A DNA stretch of 64,000 nucleotides from Pseudooctadecabacter jejudonensis. GTDB lineage: Bacteria > Pseudomonadota > Alphaproteobacteria > Rhodobacterales > Rhodobacteraceae. The notes below the pieces were generated by a model, which was not told the DNA's origin, did not search any database, and saw nothing but the letters and a program-made list of their open reading frames with translations. Below, piece by piece: positions 28,682 through 38,235 of the stretch. Location: positions 310,001 through 374,000 of the forward strand of contig NZ_FWFT01000001.1 in assembly GCF_900172275.1 (NCBI RefSeq), read 5' to 3'. A program made the translations under genes and the position numbers. The stretch's first letter is position 1. Every line of letters starts with the position of its first letter.

Positions 28682-29143
28682 ATGAAAACTTTCTCTGCTA
28701 CTCCGGCGGATATTGACAAGAAATGGATCCTGATCGACGCCGAGGGTGTCGTGCTGGGCCGTCTTGCCTCTATCATCGCCATGCGGCTGCGCGGCAAGCA
28801 CAAGCCGTCCTTCACGCCCCATATGGACATGGGCGACAACGTCATCGTCATCAACGCCGACAAGGTACAGCTGACTGGCAACAAGCGCGAAAAGCCAAAC
28901 TACTGGCACACGGGCACTGTGGGCGGCATCAAGTCGCGCACCACAGGTGAGATCCTTGAGGGTGACCACCCTGAGCGCGTCGTCATGCAGGCCGTCAAGC
29001 GCATGCTGCCTGGCAACCGTCTCTCCCGTAAGCAGATGACGCACCTGCGCGTCTTCGCGGGCACCGAGCATGGCATGGACGCCCAGAAGCCAGAAGTTCT
29101 CGACGTCAAAGCGATGAACAAAAAGAATACGAGGACCGCATAA
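28682..29143 (+). CDS. rplM: Ribosomal protein L13
   Basis: A 153-residue L13 of the 50S subunit. Diagnostic segments are [41 protein letters not shown] and [22 protein letters not shown]. Length fits the family. Its TAA stop overlaps the rpsI ATG (TAATG), the usual L13-S9 operon. Confidence 0.97.
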   Translation: MKTFSATPADIDKKWILIDAEGVVLGRLASIIAMRLRGKHKPSFTPHMDMGDNVIVINADKVQLTGNKREKPNYWHTGTVGGIKSRTTGEILEGDHPERVVMQAVKRMLPGNRLSRKQMTHLRVFAGTEHGMDAQKPEVLDVKAMNKKNTRTA

Positions 29144-29628
29144 TGGCCGATCAAGTGAACTCCCTCGAAGAATTGGGCGCGGTCGCTGAAGGCGCTGCCC
29201 CAGAGGCCGTGACCATCAACCGTGAGCCCGTCAAGGACGATCTCGGCCGGTCCTACGCCACCGGCAAACGCAAAGACGCTGTGGCCCGTGTCTGGATCAA
29301 GCCGGGCTCCGGCAAAGTGACCGTGAACGGCAAGGATCAGGACGCGTATTTCGCACGTCCCGTTCTGCAGATGATCCTGCGTCAACCGTTTGACGTTGCA
29401 GGTGTGTCTGGTCAGTTTGACGTGGTTGCCACCGTCAAAGGCGGCGGCCTGTCCGGTCAGGCCGGTGCGGTCAAGCACGGCATCTCCAAGGCGCTGCAGC
29501 TGTTCGATCCGTCCTTGCGCGCAGCCCTGAAGGCCGCAGGCTTCCTGACCCGCGACAGCCGTGTGGTTGAACGTAAGAAGTACGGTAAAGCCAAAGCCCG
29601 TAAGAGCTTCCAGTTCTCCAAGCGTTAA
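29143..29628 (+). CDS. rpsI: Ribosomal protein S9
   Basis: A 161-residue S9 of the 30S subunit. An acidic N-terminal extension of about 33 residues precedes the core, which starts [34 protein letters not shown] and the C-terminal [11 protein letters not shown] tail, which contacts P-site tRNA, are intact. The extension is common in alphaproteobacterial S9. Confidence 0.97.
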   Translation: MADQVNSLEELGAVAEGAAPEAVTINREPVKDDLGRSYATGKRKDAVARVWIKPGSGKVTVNGKDQDAYFARPVLQMILRQPFDVAGVSGQFDVVATVKGGGLSGQAGAVKHGISKALQLFDPSLRAALKAAGFLTRDSRVVERKKYGKAKARKSFQFSKR

Positions 29629-29650
29629 TCCGCTGGACATCAGAATTGCG

Positions 29651-29680
29651 AAAGGGCGGCCCACCCGGGTCGCCCTTTTT
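29651..29680 (+). terminator. Rho-independent terminator of rplM-rpsI
   Basis: AAAGGGCGGCCC pairs with GGGTCGCCCTTT (12 bp, one G-U) around ACCC, ending in five Ts, 22 bases after the rpsI stop. Confidence 0.92.
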
Positions 29681-29734
29681 GGTTGGCGGAACAGGGATGG
29701 GGTGCTGGGCGTTGGATGATCAAAGGAGACAAGA

Positions 29735-30409
29735 ATGCCCTATGACATCATCCTGCGCCACGTCGAACAGGTGACGCCCGACACCCGTAAGTTGACATTT
29801 TCCAAACCAGATGGCTTCACCTTCACTCCAGGCCAGGCCACAGACATGGCTGTCCTGCGCGAGGGGTGGGAAAACGAACAACGCCCCTTCACCATGACGT
29901 CCTTCCCCGACGATGATCACCTTGAATTCGTCATCAAAAGCTATCCTGACCACAACGGTGTCACCGAACAGATCGGCGCGTTGCAGGTGGGCGAACATGT
30001 ACGCATCACGGATCCATGGGGCGCGATCAAGGACAAAGGCAATGGTGTTTTCTTTGCGGGGGGCACCGGCATCACACCGTTCATTCCCATCCTGCGTCAA
30101 CGCGCGAGAGAGGGCACACTGAAAGGGTGTACCTTGGTGCTTGCGGCCAAAACCGAAGACGGCCTGATCCTCAAAGACGAATGGGACGCCATGACGGACC
30201 TCGATACGGTCTACGTGCTGAGCGATGAAAACAAACACCCCTTCGACCATGGACGGATCTGTCTCGAGGTCGCCAACGAATTCGTCGCCGGCCATGGTGA
30301 GGGCACCCACATGTTCTACATCTGCGGCCCATCTGGAATGGTGTCGAACGTCAAAGACAATTTGACCTTCATGCGCGTCGCCCCGGAGCGGATCGTCACC
30401 GAAGGATAA
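29735..30409 (+). CDS. Flavodoxin/ferredoxin reductase-like flavoprotein
   Basis: A 224-residue FNR-fold oxidoreductase without an iron-sulfur domain. FAD-binding RPFTMTS is near residue 50, the nucleotide-binding GGTGITPFIPILR near 107, and the C-terminal YICGPSGM near 190. It resembles the reductase domains that pass electrons from NAD(P)H to a partner carrier or to diiron or Rieske enzymes. AAAGGAG precedes the ATG. No partner gene is adjacent, so the acceptor is unknown. Confidence 0.83.
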   Translation: MPYDIILRHVEQVTPDTRKLTFSKPDGFTFTPGQATDMAVLREGWENEQRPFTMTSFPDDDHLEFVIKSYPDHNGVTEQIGALQVGEHVRITDPWGAIKDKGNGVFFAGGTGITPFIPILRQRAREGTLKGCTLVLAAKTEDGLILKDEWDAMTDLDTVYVLSDENKHPFDHGRICLEVANEFVAGHGEGTHMFYICGPSGMVSNVKDNLTFMRVAPERIVTEG

Positions 30410-30413
30410 AGTG

Positions 30414-30525
30414 CCCCGTTTCTTTGGGTCACAAATACCTCGGGGGGCAGACCGCAGGTCTGCGGGGCAGCGCCCCCACTGCGCCCCGACAGGGGCGCGG
30501 ATCGGATGAGCAAAGCTCATTCGAA
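30414..30525 (-). repeat. Dispersed hairpin-rich intergenic repeat, copy B
   Basis: The reverse complement of copy A at 25357, with about 90 percent identity over 112 bases by eye and the same order of hairpins. It exactly fills the gap between the convergent reductase and TetR genes (4 bases after one stop, 1 base before the other). Differences cluster in the loop and spacer positions (for example CGGGT versus TCCGC). Confidence 0.88.
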
Positions 30526-30526
30526 C

Positions 30527-31144
30527 TCATTTATCCGGCGGCACCAGCCCCAGCCCGCGCAAATACACCCCGATCCCCGTTTCCAGCAAATCTTCCGGCG
30601 GGAAGGGGGACTTTGTGCCAGGGGATCCACGGGCAAACAATTCTACCACACCATGGGACATGGCCCAAATATGCGCACTGAACATCTGGGGCGGCGGGCG
30701 TTTTTCTTCGGGAATATGCTCTGACAACTCGACCGCCGCCCGTTCAAGCACCCCCATGGCGCGGGTCGCCACATCGTTCAGTTCGGGCGTGCGTTGGATG
30801 GAAATGCCACTTTCAAACATCGCCACATAGTGGCCTGGATATTTGCGGGCAAAGGCCAGATAAGCGCGGCCCGTCGCCTCGAACGACGCCAACGCCGAAG
30901 GTTGCCCCTTGTCATAGGCGTATTCCATCAGATCGGCGAAAATCTCATACCCCTGACGGGCGGCTTCCGCGATCAGATCGTCGCGTCCGTCGAAATGGCG
31001 GTACACGGCGGCGGGGGTCACGCCGGCCTCCCGGGCGGCCTCGGACAAAGTGAACCCAGTCGGGCCCTTGTCCTCGATCAGGCGCAGGGCGCCGTCGACC
31101 AAGGCCCGTTTCAGGTCGCCGTGATGATAGCCGCGTTTAGCCAC
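30527..31144 (-). CDS. TetR-family regulator
   Basis: A 205-residue TetR-type repressor. The N-terminal helix-turn-helix is [28 protein letters not shown] (about 30-57). The C-terminal ligand domain is of the TetR_C_33 or similar type; ligand unknown. I chose a GTG at 31144, which overlaps the end of ppk2 by 8 bases and gives the common start [12 protein letters not shown]. Translational coupling to ppk2 suggests the two are regulated together. Confidence 0.88.
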   Translation of the reverse strand: MAKRGYHHGDLKRALVDGALRLIEDKGPTGFTLSEAAREAGVTPAAVYRHFDGRDDLIAEAARQGYEIFADLMEYAYDKGQPSALASFEATGRAYLAFARKYPGHYVAMFESGISIQRTPELNDVATRAMGVLERAAVELSEHIPEEKRPPPQMFSAHIWAMSHGVVELFARGSPGTKSPFPPEDLLETGIGVYLRGLGLVPPDK

Positions 31145-32012
31145 CCAGCATCTCCGGCCCGCCCAAAATGGCCCGATCAATCTTGCCTAGGGCGTCCGCG
31201 TCCTTGCCGGTGTAATCCAGTTGCGACAGCACGCAGCGGATCGCATTCACGCGGGCGCGGCGTTTGTCGGCGCTGCGGATCACATGCCACGGGGCGGCGG
31301 TGGTATGGGTACGATCAAGGGTTTCGGTGATGGCGGCTGTGTAATCGTCCCACTTTTTCAGGCCCTCAACATCAATCCAAGAGAGCTTCCACTGTTTCAG
31401 CGGATCCCCCTCACGGTCCAGAAACCGCGACAGCTGCGCTGCCCGGTCCACGTTCAGCCAGACTTTGAACAGCTTGATCCCTTCATCCACCAACATCTGT
31501 TCAAAGGGGTTCACCTGTTCGAACCACTTGGCCCGCTGCCGATCGTCGCAAAAACCAAAAACCTTTTCCACGACACCGCGATTGTACCAACTGCGGTCAA
31601 AAAAAGTGATCTCACCCGCTGTGGGAAAATGCTGGATGTAGCGTTGAAAATACCACTGGCCTTGTTCCGTCTCCGTGGGTTTGGACAGGGCGACAACCCG
31701 TGCGCCGCGCGGGTTCAGGTTTTCGCGAAACCGCTTGATCGTTCCGCCTTTGCCAGCAGCATCGCGGCCCTCGAACACGATTGCCACGCGTTGACCGGTG
31801 TCTTTCACCCAAGCCTGCATTTTGACCAATTCGATCTGCAGCCCGTCCAGCGCGGCCTCATACGCGCTGCGTTTCCAGCGTTTGTCGTAAGGAAAGCCTG
31901 AGGCCGAGAGGATTTCACCCTTCTTTGCTGTTTCAATCTCTTTGCGGACGGCATCGGGCGCGTCTTCGCGAAAATAGCGGGTGATTTCACCGTCAAAGGG
32001 CAGGTTGGGCAT
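31137..32012 (-). CDS. ppk2: Polyphosphate kinase 2
   Basis: A 291-residue PPK2 (class I, single-domain) enzyme, transferring phosphate between polyphosphate and nucleoside diphosphates. Walker A is GRDAAGKGG (82-90), the lid and Walker B region [16 protein letters not shown] is near 150, and the final [13 protein letters not shown] is typical. It is the first gene of a leftward pair with the TetR gene. Confidence 0.93.
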   Translation of the reverse strand: MPNLPFDGEITRYFREDAPDAVRKEIETAKKGEILSASGFPYDKRWKRSAYEAALDGLQIELVKMQAWVKDTGQRVAIVFEGRDAAGKGGTIKRFRENLNPRGARVVALSKPTETEQGQWYFQRYIQHFPTAGEITFFDRSWYNRGVVEKVFGFCDDRQRAKWFEQVNPFEQMLVDEGIKLFKVWLNVDRAAQLSRFLDREGDPLKQWKLSWIDVEGLKKWDDYTAAITETLDRTHTTAAPWHVIRSADKRRARVNAIRCVLSQLDYTGKDADALGKIDRAILGGPEMLGG

Positions 32013-32037
32013 AGGGCTCTCCTTTTGGGCTGCCGCG

Positions 32038-33036
32038 TCAGCCTAGGTCGGCTGCGACGGCAATGCGATCAATCGCTTGTTCGACCAAGTCAGGGGCTGC
32101 GTGGTGTGGCATATGCCCCACGCCCTCCAGGACAGTCAAAGTCGCATTGGGTGCCACCCGTTCCAGCGGGATGGAGTGGATGTCGAGGGGGACGGTTGTG
32201 TCCTTGTCGCCGTGTAAAATTTCAATCGGCATCGTCAGCTCCTCCGCGTAGCGGCGGGACATTTCCACAATATGGGGCCGCAGGGTGTTCACCTGCCGTG
32301 TGTTGGCGCGGAAGCTGTCAGGGCGGATCGTGAGCGTCGCCCCGATGTGATCAATATACCCCTCAGGCACCGGCTGCGGGGCGAAGATGCCTGCCACGGC
32401 GTCCTCAATTCGCGCGTCCGACGCAAAGGCCGCGATCAAGGGGGGCACGACCGCGCCCCCGACGGCAGAGCCGTTGACCGTATAATAGGCCCCCAAATCC
32501 CCCGGCCAGGGGTGGGAGACACCGGCCAGATTGACGACGCCCGCGGTTTGCTCGGGGTGGTTCAATGCCCACGCCAGCGCAACGGCGCCACCGTAGGAAT
32601 GGCCGACCACAATCGCGCGTTCTATGCCCAGCTGACGCGACGCTGCGTGCAGCATGGCGGCCTGTTCTGCAGGGCTTTCGGCGGCGGCGGTGAACGCGCC
32701 TTCGTAGTCGGCCGATGCCCGGTCGGTGTAGCCCATGCCAGGCCGGTCAAAGACGGTGACACGGTATCGGTCTGTCAAACGGTCCATGAAACTAAAGGTA
32801 AATTCACGTGTGTTGCCGCCCGCACCGTGGATCAAAATGACATCCGGGCCGCGGCCAGCAACCACCGCATGGACCTGTCGACCGTCCACATTGATGAACT
32901 GGCCTTCGGGCGGGAATTCAGTTTCAGCCGCTTGCGTGCGGGACGAGGCCTGACGGTCCGTCAGAACCGCACAGCCCGCAAGGGCAGCAACAGAGAGTGT
33001 AGCAATAAGTTTCAGGGCCAATGTGCGCACCTTCAT
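32038..33036 (-). CDS. Alpha/beta-hydrolase lipoprotein
   Basis: A 332-residue membrane-anchored hydrolase. The signal [22 protein letters not shown] has a lipobox LAGC with Cys22. The hydrolase core follows: [13 protein letters not shown] (oxyanion region), [10 protein letters not shown], nucleophile elbow GHSYGGAVA, and a histidine in [13 protein letters not shown]. It is expected to sit on the periplasmic face of a membrane. Substrate could be an ester or lactone; not determinable here. Confidence 0.87.
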   Translation of the reverse strand: MKVRTLALKLIATLSVAALAGCAVLTDRQASSRTQAAETEFPPEGQFINVDGRQVHAVVAGRGPDVILIHGAGGNTREFTFSFMDRLTDRYRVTVFDRPGMGYTDRASADYEGAFTAAAESPAEQAAMLHAASRQLGIERAIVVGHSYGGAVALAWALNHPEQTAGVVNLAGVSHPWPGDLGAYYTVNGSAVGGAVVPPLIAAFASDARIEDAVAGIFAPQPVPEGYIDHIGATLTIRPDSFRANTRQVNTLRPHIVEMSRRYAEELTMPIEILHGDKDTTVPLDIHSIPLERVAPNATLTVLEGVGHMPHHAAPDLVEQAIDRIAVAADLG

Positions 33037-33100
33037 GATGTGTCACCTTTTAACATAAGGGTGGAAGGAAAGAACGCAAAGGGCCCGCCACAAGTTTCAC

Positions 33101-34066
33101 TTATTCCGCTACGGCACCCGTTTTTCGCAGATCCGTGCTGCTGAGGCCGATCTGGTCGATGTCATAGGGCGTCGTCAGATAAATTTCGCTGATCCAGTTG
33201 CCGTACAGAAGGTGCGCATGGCTGCGCCACCGGTTGGGCGGCGTTTGAGACGGATCATTGTTCGGGAAATAATCCACAGGCAGTTGAATTTCAGCGCCCT
33301 CAATCTGGTTTGAAGCCAGATCACGTTCGTATTCCTGCGCCAGCGTGTCACTGTCGTATTCGAAGTGGTTGAAGACATAGATCGCGCGGTGGGCTGGGTC
33401 TTCAACCAAGGCGGGACCGACATCGCCGGAATGCAGAAGGATCGGAAGGCCCGCAGCCTCAATCTCGTCTCGGCGCATTTCCGTCCAGCGACTGACGGGC
33501 ATGGCCAATTCATCAGAAAACCCCCGCAAATAAGGGCTTTGCGGCGCAAAGTTCATGTGGCGGTAACAGCCGAACAACTTATGATCGAGGACGTATTTCT
33601 TGACACCGTGGAAGTGGTTGATCATCGCCATGCCGCCCCAGCAGACGCCGAAGGTGGAATGCACGTTGGTCTGGGTCCAGTCCATGACCTCGGTCAATTC
33701 ATCCCAGTAGGTCACATCCTCAAAATCCAGATGTTCGATGGGGGCACCTGTGATGATCAGCCCGTCAAATTTCTGATCCTTCACCTCTTGAAAGGTGCGG
33801 TAGAATTCTTCCATGTGCGACGCTGCGGTGTTGCGGCTTTCGTGTTCAGACATGCGGATCAACGTCAGTTCAATCTGCAATGGCGTGGCCCCGATCAGCC
33901 GCGCAAATTGGTTCTCCGTCTGGATCTTTTTGGGCATCAGGTTCAGCAGGCCAATGCGCAGCGGACGGATGTCTTGTTGATCCGCCGCAGACTGGCCCAT
34001 CACCATCACACCTTCATCCGACAGGACGTTATAGGCGGGCAGGGATCGGGGCAGGCGGATGGGCAT
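33101..34066 (-). CDS. metA: Homoserine O-acetyltransferase (MetA type)
   Basis: A 321-residue MetA-family enzyme that activates homoserine for methionine synthesis. Catalytic Cys142 (GVCWGG) and the FNHFEYD histidine/glutamate are present. At position 111 (TGAPIE) there is glutamate. Work on the Bacillus cereus enzyme linked Glu111 to acetyl-CoA use and glycine to succinyl-CoA, so acetyltransferase is the prediction. The ATG at 34066 has AGGAC upstream. No SAM riboswitch fits the 52-base gap before it. Confidence 0.9.
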   Translation of the reverse strand: MPIRLPRSLPAYNVLSDEGVMVMGQSAADQQDIRPLRIGLLNLMPKKIQTENQFARLIGATPLQIELTLIRMSEHESRNTAASHMEEFYRTFQEVKDQKFDGLIITGAPIEHLDFEDVTYWDELTEVMDWTQTNVHSTFGVCWGGMAMINHFHGVKKYVLDHKLFGCYRHMNFAPQSPYLRGFSDELAMPVSRWTEMRRDEIEAAGLPILLHSGDVGPALVEDPAHRAIYVFNHFEYDSDTLAQEYERDLASNQIEGAEIQLPVDYFPNNDPSQTPPNRWRSHAHLLYGNWISEIYLTTPYDIDQIGLSSTDLRKTGAVAE

Positions 34067-34118
34067 TGATTTGGGTCCTGTGACTGACGTGAGAGAGAGG
34101 GATGTAGGCCTTTGCGCG

Positions 34119-34976
34119 CTACCCCTCAAGGGCTGCGGCGATGACTTGGGTAAAGTCTGCTTGATCGCGCACAGTGGCCATATCGGCGGCCTCAACAGTG
34201 ATGCCCCAGTTTTGGGCGATGGCAGCATACAAGGGGTCGCGATGGGCAAGCGCGCGCGCATAGGTCCAGCGGACGAAGGCATCAGGATCGACATCCGCCT
34301 CGGCCTGTCCGGTCTCGTCCAGATAGGTTATCCAGCCGGTTTCCAGAAAGTCTGGGCGGTAGGCCATGGGTTTCGGGGCCTTGTCAAAGCGGCGGATCAG
34401 GTCGGCGGTATGGGCGTCGGACCCTTTGATCCAGACCATCAGGCAACGGTCGGACAGATGGGTCAACACCGGATCCTTAGGGTCGGCAGGATCCACCCAT
34501 TCGCACAGGGACCCGCCGGTGTCGCAAACAAAATGCGGATAGCCATAAAGCGCCTGCGCGCGGTCGATGAAATAGCCGGTGTCCATCAACGCGTTGATTT
34601 CGGCCTGTTCGAACTGCTGTTGGCGGCGTGTATATTCCTGCATCGGAAGCCCGCCCAGATCCGGATTGCCCGGCTTGCCCAGATAGGTGCTGACAGGCGT
34701 CAGGTTGTCGAAGCTGATGTTGGATTTGATGTCGATACTGTCCGACATCAGCAAATCGCGCAGGAACGGGTTCTTCATCGCCTCACGCTTGGCATTGTCG
34801 GCGATGTATTCGCCCATGTAACGCGTGCCGATGCGGTAATCGACGGAGTAGTGAAACCAGTCGCCCGTGTCGCGCAACATGTTGGACACATGGGTTTTCC
34901 CAAGGCCCGACATGGCGAAAATCACGACACGTTTTTGTGCGGCTGCGGTCCAGTCAGAGGCGGAAGAATACAACAT
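34119..34976 (-). CDS. P-loop ATPase, unknown function
   Basis: A 285-residue protein with a Walker A motif near the N-terminus ([17 protein letters not shown], residues 17-33), resembling small nucleoside-kinase-like NTPases. A possible Walker B aspartate lies in [15 protein letters not shown] near 155. [21 protein letters not shown] and the acidic C-terminus match no family I can name. It is directly upstream of metA on the same strand, so it may share its transcript. Function not assigned. Confidence 0.72.
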   Translation of the reverse strand: MLYSSASDWTAAAQKRVVIFAMSGLGKTHVSNMLRDTGDWFHYSVDYRIGTRYMGEYIADNAKREAMKNPFLRDLLMSDSIDIKSNISFDNLTPVSTYLGKPGNPDLGGLPMQEYTRRQQQFEQAEINALMDTGYFIDRAQALYGYPHFVCDTGGSLCEWVDPADPKDPVLTHLSDRCLMVWIKGSDAHTADLIRRFDKAPKPMAYRPDFLETGWITYLDETGQAEADVDPDAFVRWTYARALAHRDPLYAAIAQNWGITVEAADMATVRDQADFTQVIAAALEG

Positions 34977-35011
34977 ATCCCCTGCTACGGCGGCGCGAAG
35001 GTGAGGGCAAT

Positions 35012-35040
35012 AAAAAACCCCGAACGCAATGTTCGGGGTT
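35012..35040 (-). terminator. Terminator of the FadL-like gene
   Basis: AACCCCGAAC-GCAAT-GTTCGGGGTT is a perfect 10-bp stem. On the minus strand it ends in six Ts, 29 bases after the porin stop codon. Confidence 0.9.
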
Positions 35041-35068
35041 CTTTAAGTGTGGATTTTCGGGCGACGAC

Positions 35069-36178
35069 TTAGAAGTTGTAGCCGATGCGGAAGCCTGCGC
35101 CGATGGCGGAGTTGTCTTCGAAGTCAAAGGCCAGCGTCTCGCTTGCGTTCACGACCTGATCGCCCAGCTCAACGTAGGAGATACCGCCGGTCAGTTCCAG
35201 CTGGCCCATGGTGTAGGTTGCGCCGATGCCCACGCTGCGCGTCCCTGTGGTGGGGGCCAAGGCTGTGGTGGACGGGCGCACGCCCGCATCTTCAAAACCG
35301 ATGGTCGCAAAGACAGACAGGCTGTCGGACAGGCGACGGCCAACGCCCACGGAATACGCTGTGGTGTCGTCCGCAAAGCTAACGAATTCAGCATTGTCCG
35401 TCGTCAGGTTATAGCCGTCATACATCGCGTGACGGATAGAGCCGAACAACAGCGTGTCTGCGGCGATACCTGTCTGGAATTCCAGATTGATGCTTTCCGG
35501 TGAGGTCACCGTGAACGCTGTCCCGACCGTCGCTGTTGGATCCGCTGGCGTGTTGTTTTCGATCCCGGTCAGGTCGTTGTCGATTTCGCTGTTGTAGGTC
35601 ACAGCGATGCGCAGCGCGATGTCGGGACGCTCATAGGCGGCACCGACCAAATACCCGAAATCAAAATCGGATTCAGCGCGCAGGAAACCAGCGCCCGCCA
35701 GGATTTCACCACCAATTTCCTGGGCACGAACACCGCCGTGCACCGAGAAGCCGTTGTTCAGTTTATAGCGCAGAACGCCCGTCACAGCGGTTGACCCGAT
35801 GTTGGCGCGGCCGTTGTCCAGATCGGTCAGCGGGCTACCGCCAAAGGCGCCGTCAGTATATTCGACGTTCACGCCGAAGGGCTCATCGATGATCAAAGCC
35901 GCGGACAGCTGATCGCTCAGATCCGTTTTGTACGCAAAGCTCAGCGATGAATAGGACGACAGCGGATCGCTGGGCACAAAAGCGCTCGCTGGACCTGGAA
36001 TGTCGTTCGCGTTCGCCTCGGGGCTGACGTAACCGAATGAGAATTGGAAATAGCTTCCGGTTTCGCCGCCTTCTTCGAACAATGGGCCCAAGAACTGGCC
36101 CGACCGGTCGATCCCGCCGGCAACGGCAGCTGTGGTTGTCAAAAGCAGTGCTGCGCCTGCCGTCATATACGTTTTCAT
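35069..36178 (-). CDS. FadL/OmpP1-family outer-membrane protein
   Basis: A 369-residue predicted outer-membrane beta-barrel. The ATG at 36178 gives a signal peptide (MKTYMTAGAALLLTTTAAVA). The mature part has alternating amphipathic strands, FADDTTAYSVGVGRRLSDSLSV, and ends in phenylalanine (GYNF), the signal for outer-membrane assembly. The LTGGISYVELGD region fits the FadL/TodX hydrophobic-substrate channels. Ligands may be fatty acids or other hydrophobic compounds. It has its own terminator. Confidence 0.85.
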   Translation of the reverse strand: MKTYMTAGAALLLTTTAAVAGGIDRSGQFLGPLFEEGGETGSYFQFSFGYVSPEANANDIPGPASAFVPSDPLSSYSSLSFAYKTDLSDQLSAALIIDEPFGVNVEYTDGAFGGSPLTDLDNGRANIGSTAVTGVLRYKLNNGFSVHGGVRAQEIGGEILAGAGFLRAESDFDFGYLVGAAYERPDIALRIAVTYNSEIDNDLTGIENNTPADPTATVGTAFTVTSPESINLEFQTGIAADTLLFGSIRHAMYDGYNLTTDNAEFVSFADDTTAYSVGVGRRLSDSLSVFATIGFEDAGVRPSTTALAPTTGTRSVGIGATYTMGQLELTGGISYVELGDQVVNASETLAFDFEDNSAIGAGFRIGYNF

Positions 36179-36327
36179 TACCCTATCCCTTATCCATGAG
36201 TGTTGGACGTCTCCTGCCCGCACCCTATGAAGGGCGGTCCAAACCGGTCAATTCTTTCCCTACGTCACTTAAGCATCGGGCCGAGTACTGCGTCTCATTT
36301 GTGACACAGATCGGGGCGACGCCTGCC

Positions 36328-37182
36328 TCAGCGGGATCCGAACCGGATGTTCATGTAATTCGCCCCGAAAATCAGCGCAGCGCCAGCAAAAACAAGAGGA
36401 TCCAGCGGTTCGGCATAAACCTGTGCTGCGACGATGGCAATGACTGGAAGGCGAATGAAATCAATCGGCATCACAATGGAGGCCGGGGCCAAGGACAGGG
36501 CCGTCGTCAGACAGAAATGCGCCAACAGCCCCGCGCAGCCGATCAAGACCAGCCATGGAACCGAGGCCGCGGACGGCACCGCGATATCGCCGTCATAGCC
36601 CGCAGCGATCAGCCCGAACACCGCCTGCATAGTGGTCAGCCAGAACAGAATGCAGGTGATGGTCTGGGTGCGGGTGAGTTTGCGGGTGAAAATCGCCGTC
36701 AGGGCAAAGCCGATGGCGGCAGTCGCAGCAGCGATCGTGCCGCTGGATATCGCGGTGGCGCCCGGCTGGGTCACAATCATAACGCCTGCGAACCCTAAGG
36801 CTGCGGCCACCGCGCCAATGGCCGTGATCCGTTCCCCGAGAAGCAGCGGGGACAGCAGGATAACCCAGATGGGTGTGGTGAATTCCAACGCGAAGACCTG
36901 CGCCAGTGGAATGACCGTCAGGGCGTAAAACCACAGGTTTTGGCCCGTGAAATGCGCCAGATTGCGGATTCCGTGCAGGCCCAATTGGGCGCTGTTGACT
37001 TGGCGCAAGGTGCCCGCAAAGGTCCCCACGGCCAGAACAATGACGATCCCTGTCAGCGACCGGAACAACATAATCTCAAAGGTATCGAGCTCAAAACTCA
37101 CCGCGCGGCCCGCAATCGCCATGGAGGTGAAGGACACAATCGCCCCGATCATCCAGAACGCCGCACGCAGTGTGTTTGACAT
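36328..37182 (-). CDS. EamA/DMT-family transporter
   Basis: A 284-residue membrane protein with ten predicted helices in two EamA repeats. It opens MSNTLRAAFWMIGAIVSFTSMA; the first repeat ends with VFALEFTTPIWVILLSPLLLGE and the second with SIVMPIDFIRLPVIAIVAA. These are typical of drug/metabolite transporters such as RhaT/RarD-like exporters. GAAAGG precedes the ATG at 37182. It is divergent from a peptidase-like gene. Substrate unknown. Confidence 0.87.
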   Translation of the reverse strand: MSNTLRAAFWMIGAIVSFTSMAIAGRAVSFELDTFEIMLFRSLTGIVIVLAVGTFAGTLRQVNSAQLGLHGIRNLAHFTGQNLWFYALTVIPLAQVFALEFTTPIWVILLSPLLLGERITAIGAVAAALGFAGVMIVTQPGATAISSGTIAAATAAIGFALTAIFTRKLTRTQTITCILFWLTTMQAVFGLIAAGYDGDIAVPSAASVPWLVLIGCAGLLAHFCLTTALSLAPASIVMPIDFIRLPVIAIVAAQVYAEPLDPLVFAGAALIFGANYMNIRFGSR

Positions 37183-37257
37183 GAAATGAAGCCTTTCAAT
37201 CGCGTGCCGAAGGCTTGGCAGGTTGACACCCGCGCCGCAAGAGGGCTGGGTGGGTGC

Positions 37258-37866
37258 ATGAGGTTGATTTTCGCACTGACATTTTGCGCCACACCTGTTG
37301 TGGCAGATCCGTACGCCGTTGTGGACACAGCGCGGGCTATGTTTGACCGCATGCCCGAGGTGCAGATGGCCGATCCGTTGGCGGCGCAATGCGGCGCGGG
37401 GGCGCAGACCAACCCGCAGGTGTTTTATTGCACCTCAGACAACACGATCTACCACGGGCCCGACTTCCCGACCCGCCCGCAAGCGGGCTATGAAATGGCG
37501 CATCTGTTGGGACATGCGGTTCAGGTCCAACATGGCGTGGCCGATGTGGCGCTGCGGACCATCACCCGCAACCGCGACCGAGAGGCAGAGCTGCGCGGCA
37601 TGGTGGAACGTCAGGTGAATTGCATTGCGGGCGTTTTGATGGCCCGCGCGGGCCAGCCCGGTTTGGATATTGCGACTGCATTTGACGGTGAGCCGTTCCA
37701 GAATGCCCATTGGGGCAGATCCCCCGTAGACGATGGCCCGCATCTGCCCATCGGCGTGGCCGCTGTGCAAGAATGGCTGGACCGTGGCTATCAAGCGCAA
37801 GACGTCAGCGTTTGTGCCGTGGGGGAATTTGGGTCGGAGTTGTTGGTTGAGGCGCTGAACGATTAA
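37258..37866 (+). CDS. Secreted YpfJ-type metallopeptidase homologue lacking the catalytic Glu
   Basis: A 202-residue exported protein (signal MRLIFALTFCATPVVA). It keeps the frame of the YpfJ-type neutral zinc metallopeptidases: FYCTSDNTIYHGPDF, then a helix, then ERQVNCIAGVLMARAG. The HExxH motif reads HLLGH (His82-Leu-Leu-Gly-His86), so the catalytic glutamate is lost, and the third-ligand motif has Asn in place of Asp. It is probably not an active peptidase. Its stop overlaps the convergent gene end. Confidence 0.78.
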   Translation: MRLIFALTFCATPVVADPYAVVDTARAMFDRMPEVQMADPLAAQCGAGAQTNPQVFYCTSDNTIYHGPDFPTRPQAGYEMAHLLGHAVQVQHGVADVALRTITRNRDREAELRGMVERQVNCIAGVLMARAGQPGLDIATAFDGEPFQNAHWGRSPVDDGPHLPIGVAAVQEWLDRGYQAQDVSVCAVGEFGSELLVEALND

Positions 37867-38213
37867 GACAGACAACAGCCCGTCAGCAAAACGGGTGTTT
37901 CGCCGCGCTGCGTCAAAACCATAGCATCATAGCCGCCTGCGTCTGTGCCAAACCGGCAGGCATCTGTCTTTTCCAAAATCAAGATGGCGCTGTCGCCGCG
38001 TCCGATGAGTGTCAAGGCGCGCGGTGCAGCCTCGCCCACTGCAGGCGTGTCCAGCATGAGCGTCAGATCGGATGTGCGACGATAGTCAAACTCCACCGTC
38101 TCACCGTTCAGTGTCAGGGACCAGTCAGGCGCAGTGCCCGTGCAGGCCAGATCAAGGGTTTGGGCAACGGCAGGTGTGCCAGCAAGGGTCAGCAAGGTGA
38201 GGGCGTATTTCAT
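37863..38213 (-). CDS. Small secreted protein, COG3650-like
   Basis: A 116-residue exported protein with signal peptide MKYALTLLTLAGTPAVA. The mature part is about 99 residues with cysteines at LACTGTAPDW, DACRFG and LLTGCC, suggesting disulfides. The opening CTGTAPDWSL resembles the C-x-G-x-E-P-F-W start of COG3650-type periplasmic proteins, but I am not certain. Convergent with the peptidase-like gene; function unknown. Confidence 0.6.
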   Translation of the reverse strand: MKYALTLLTLAGTPAVAQTLDLACTGTAPDWSLTLNGETVEFDYRRTSDLTLMLDTPAVGEAAPRALTLIGRGDSAILILEKTDACRFGTDAGGYDAMVLTQRGETPVLLTGCCLS

Positions 38214-38235
38214 GGGATGAGCCTAGACGCAGACG

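Noticed and set aside
34067-34118. Searched for a SAM-II riboswitch before metA
   Set aside because: The gap between the ATPase stop and metA is 52 bases and I could not fit a known SAM-II fold; no call made.
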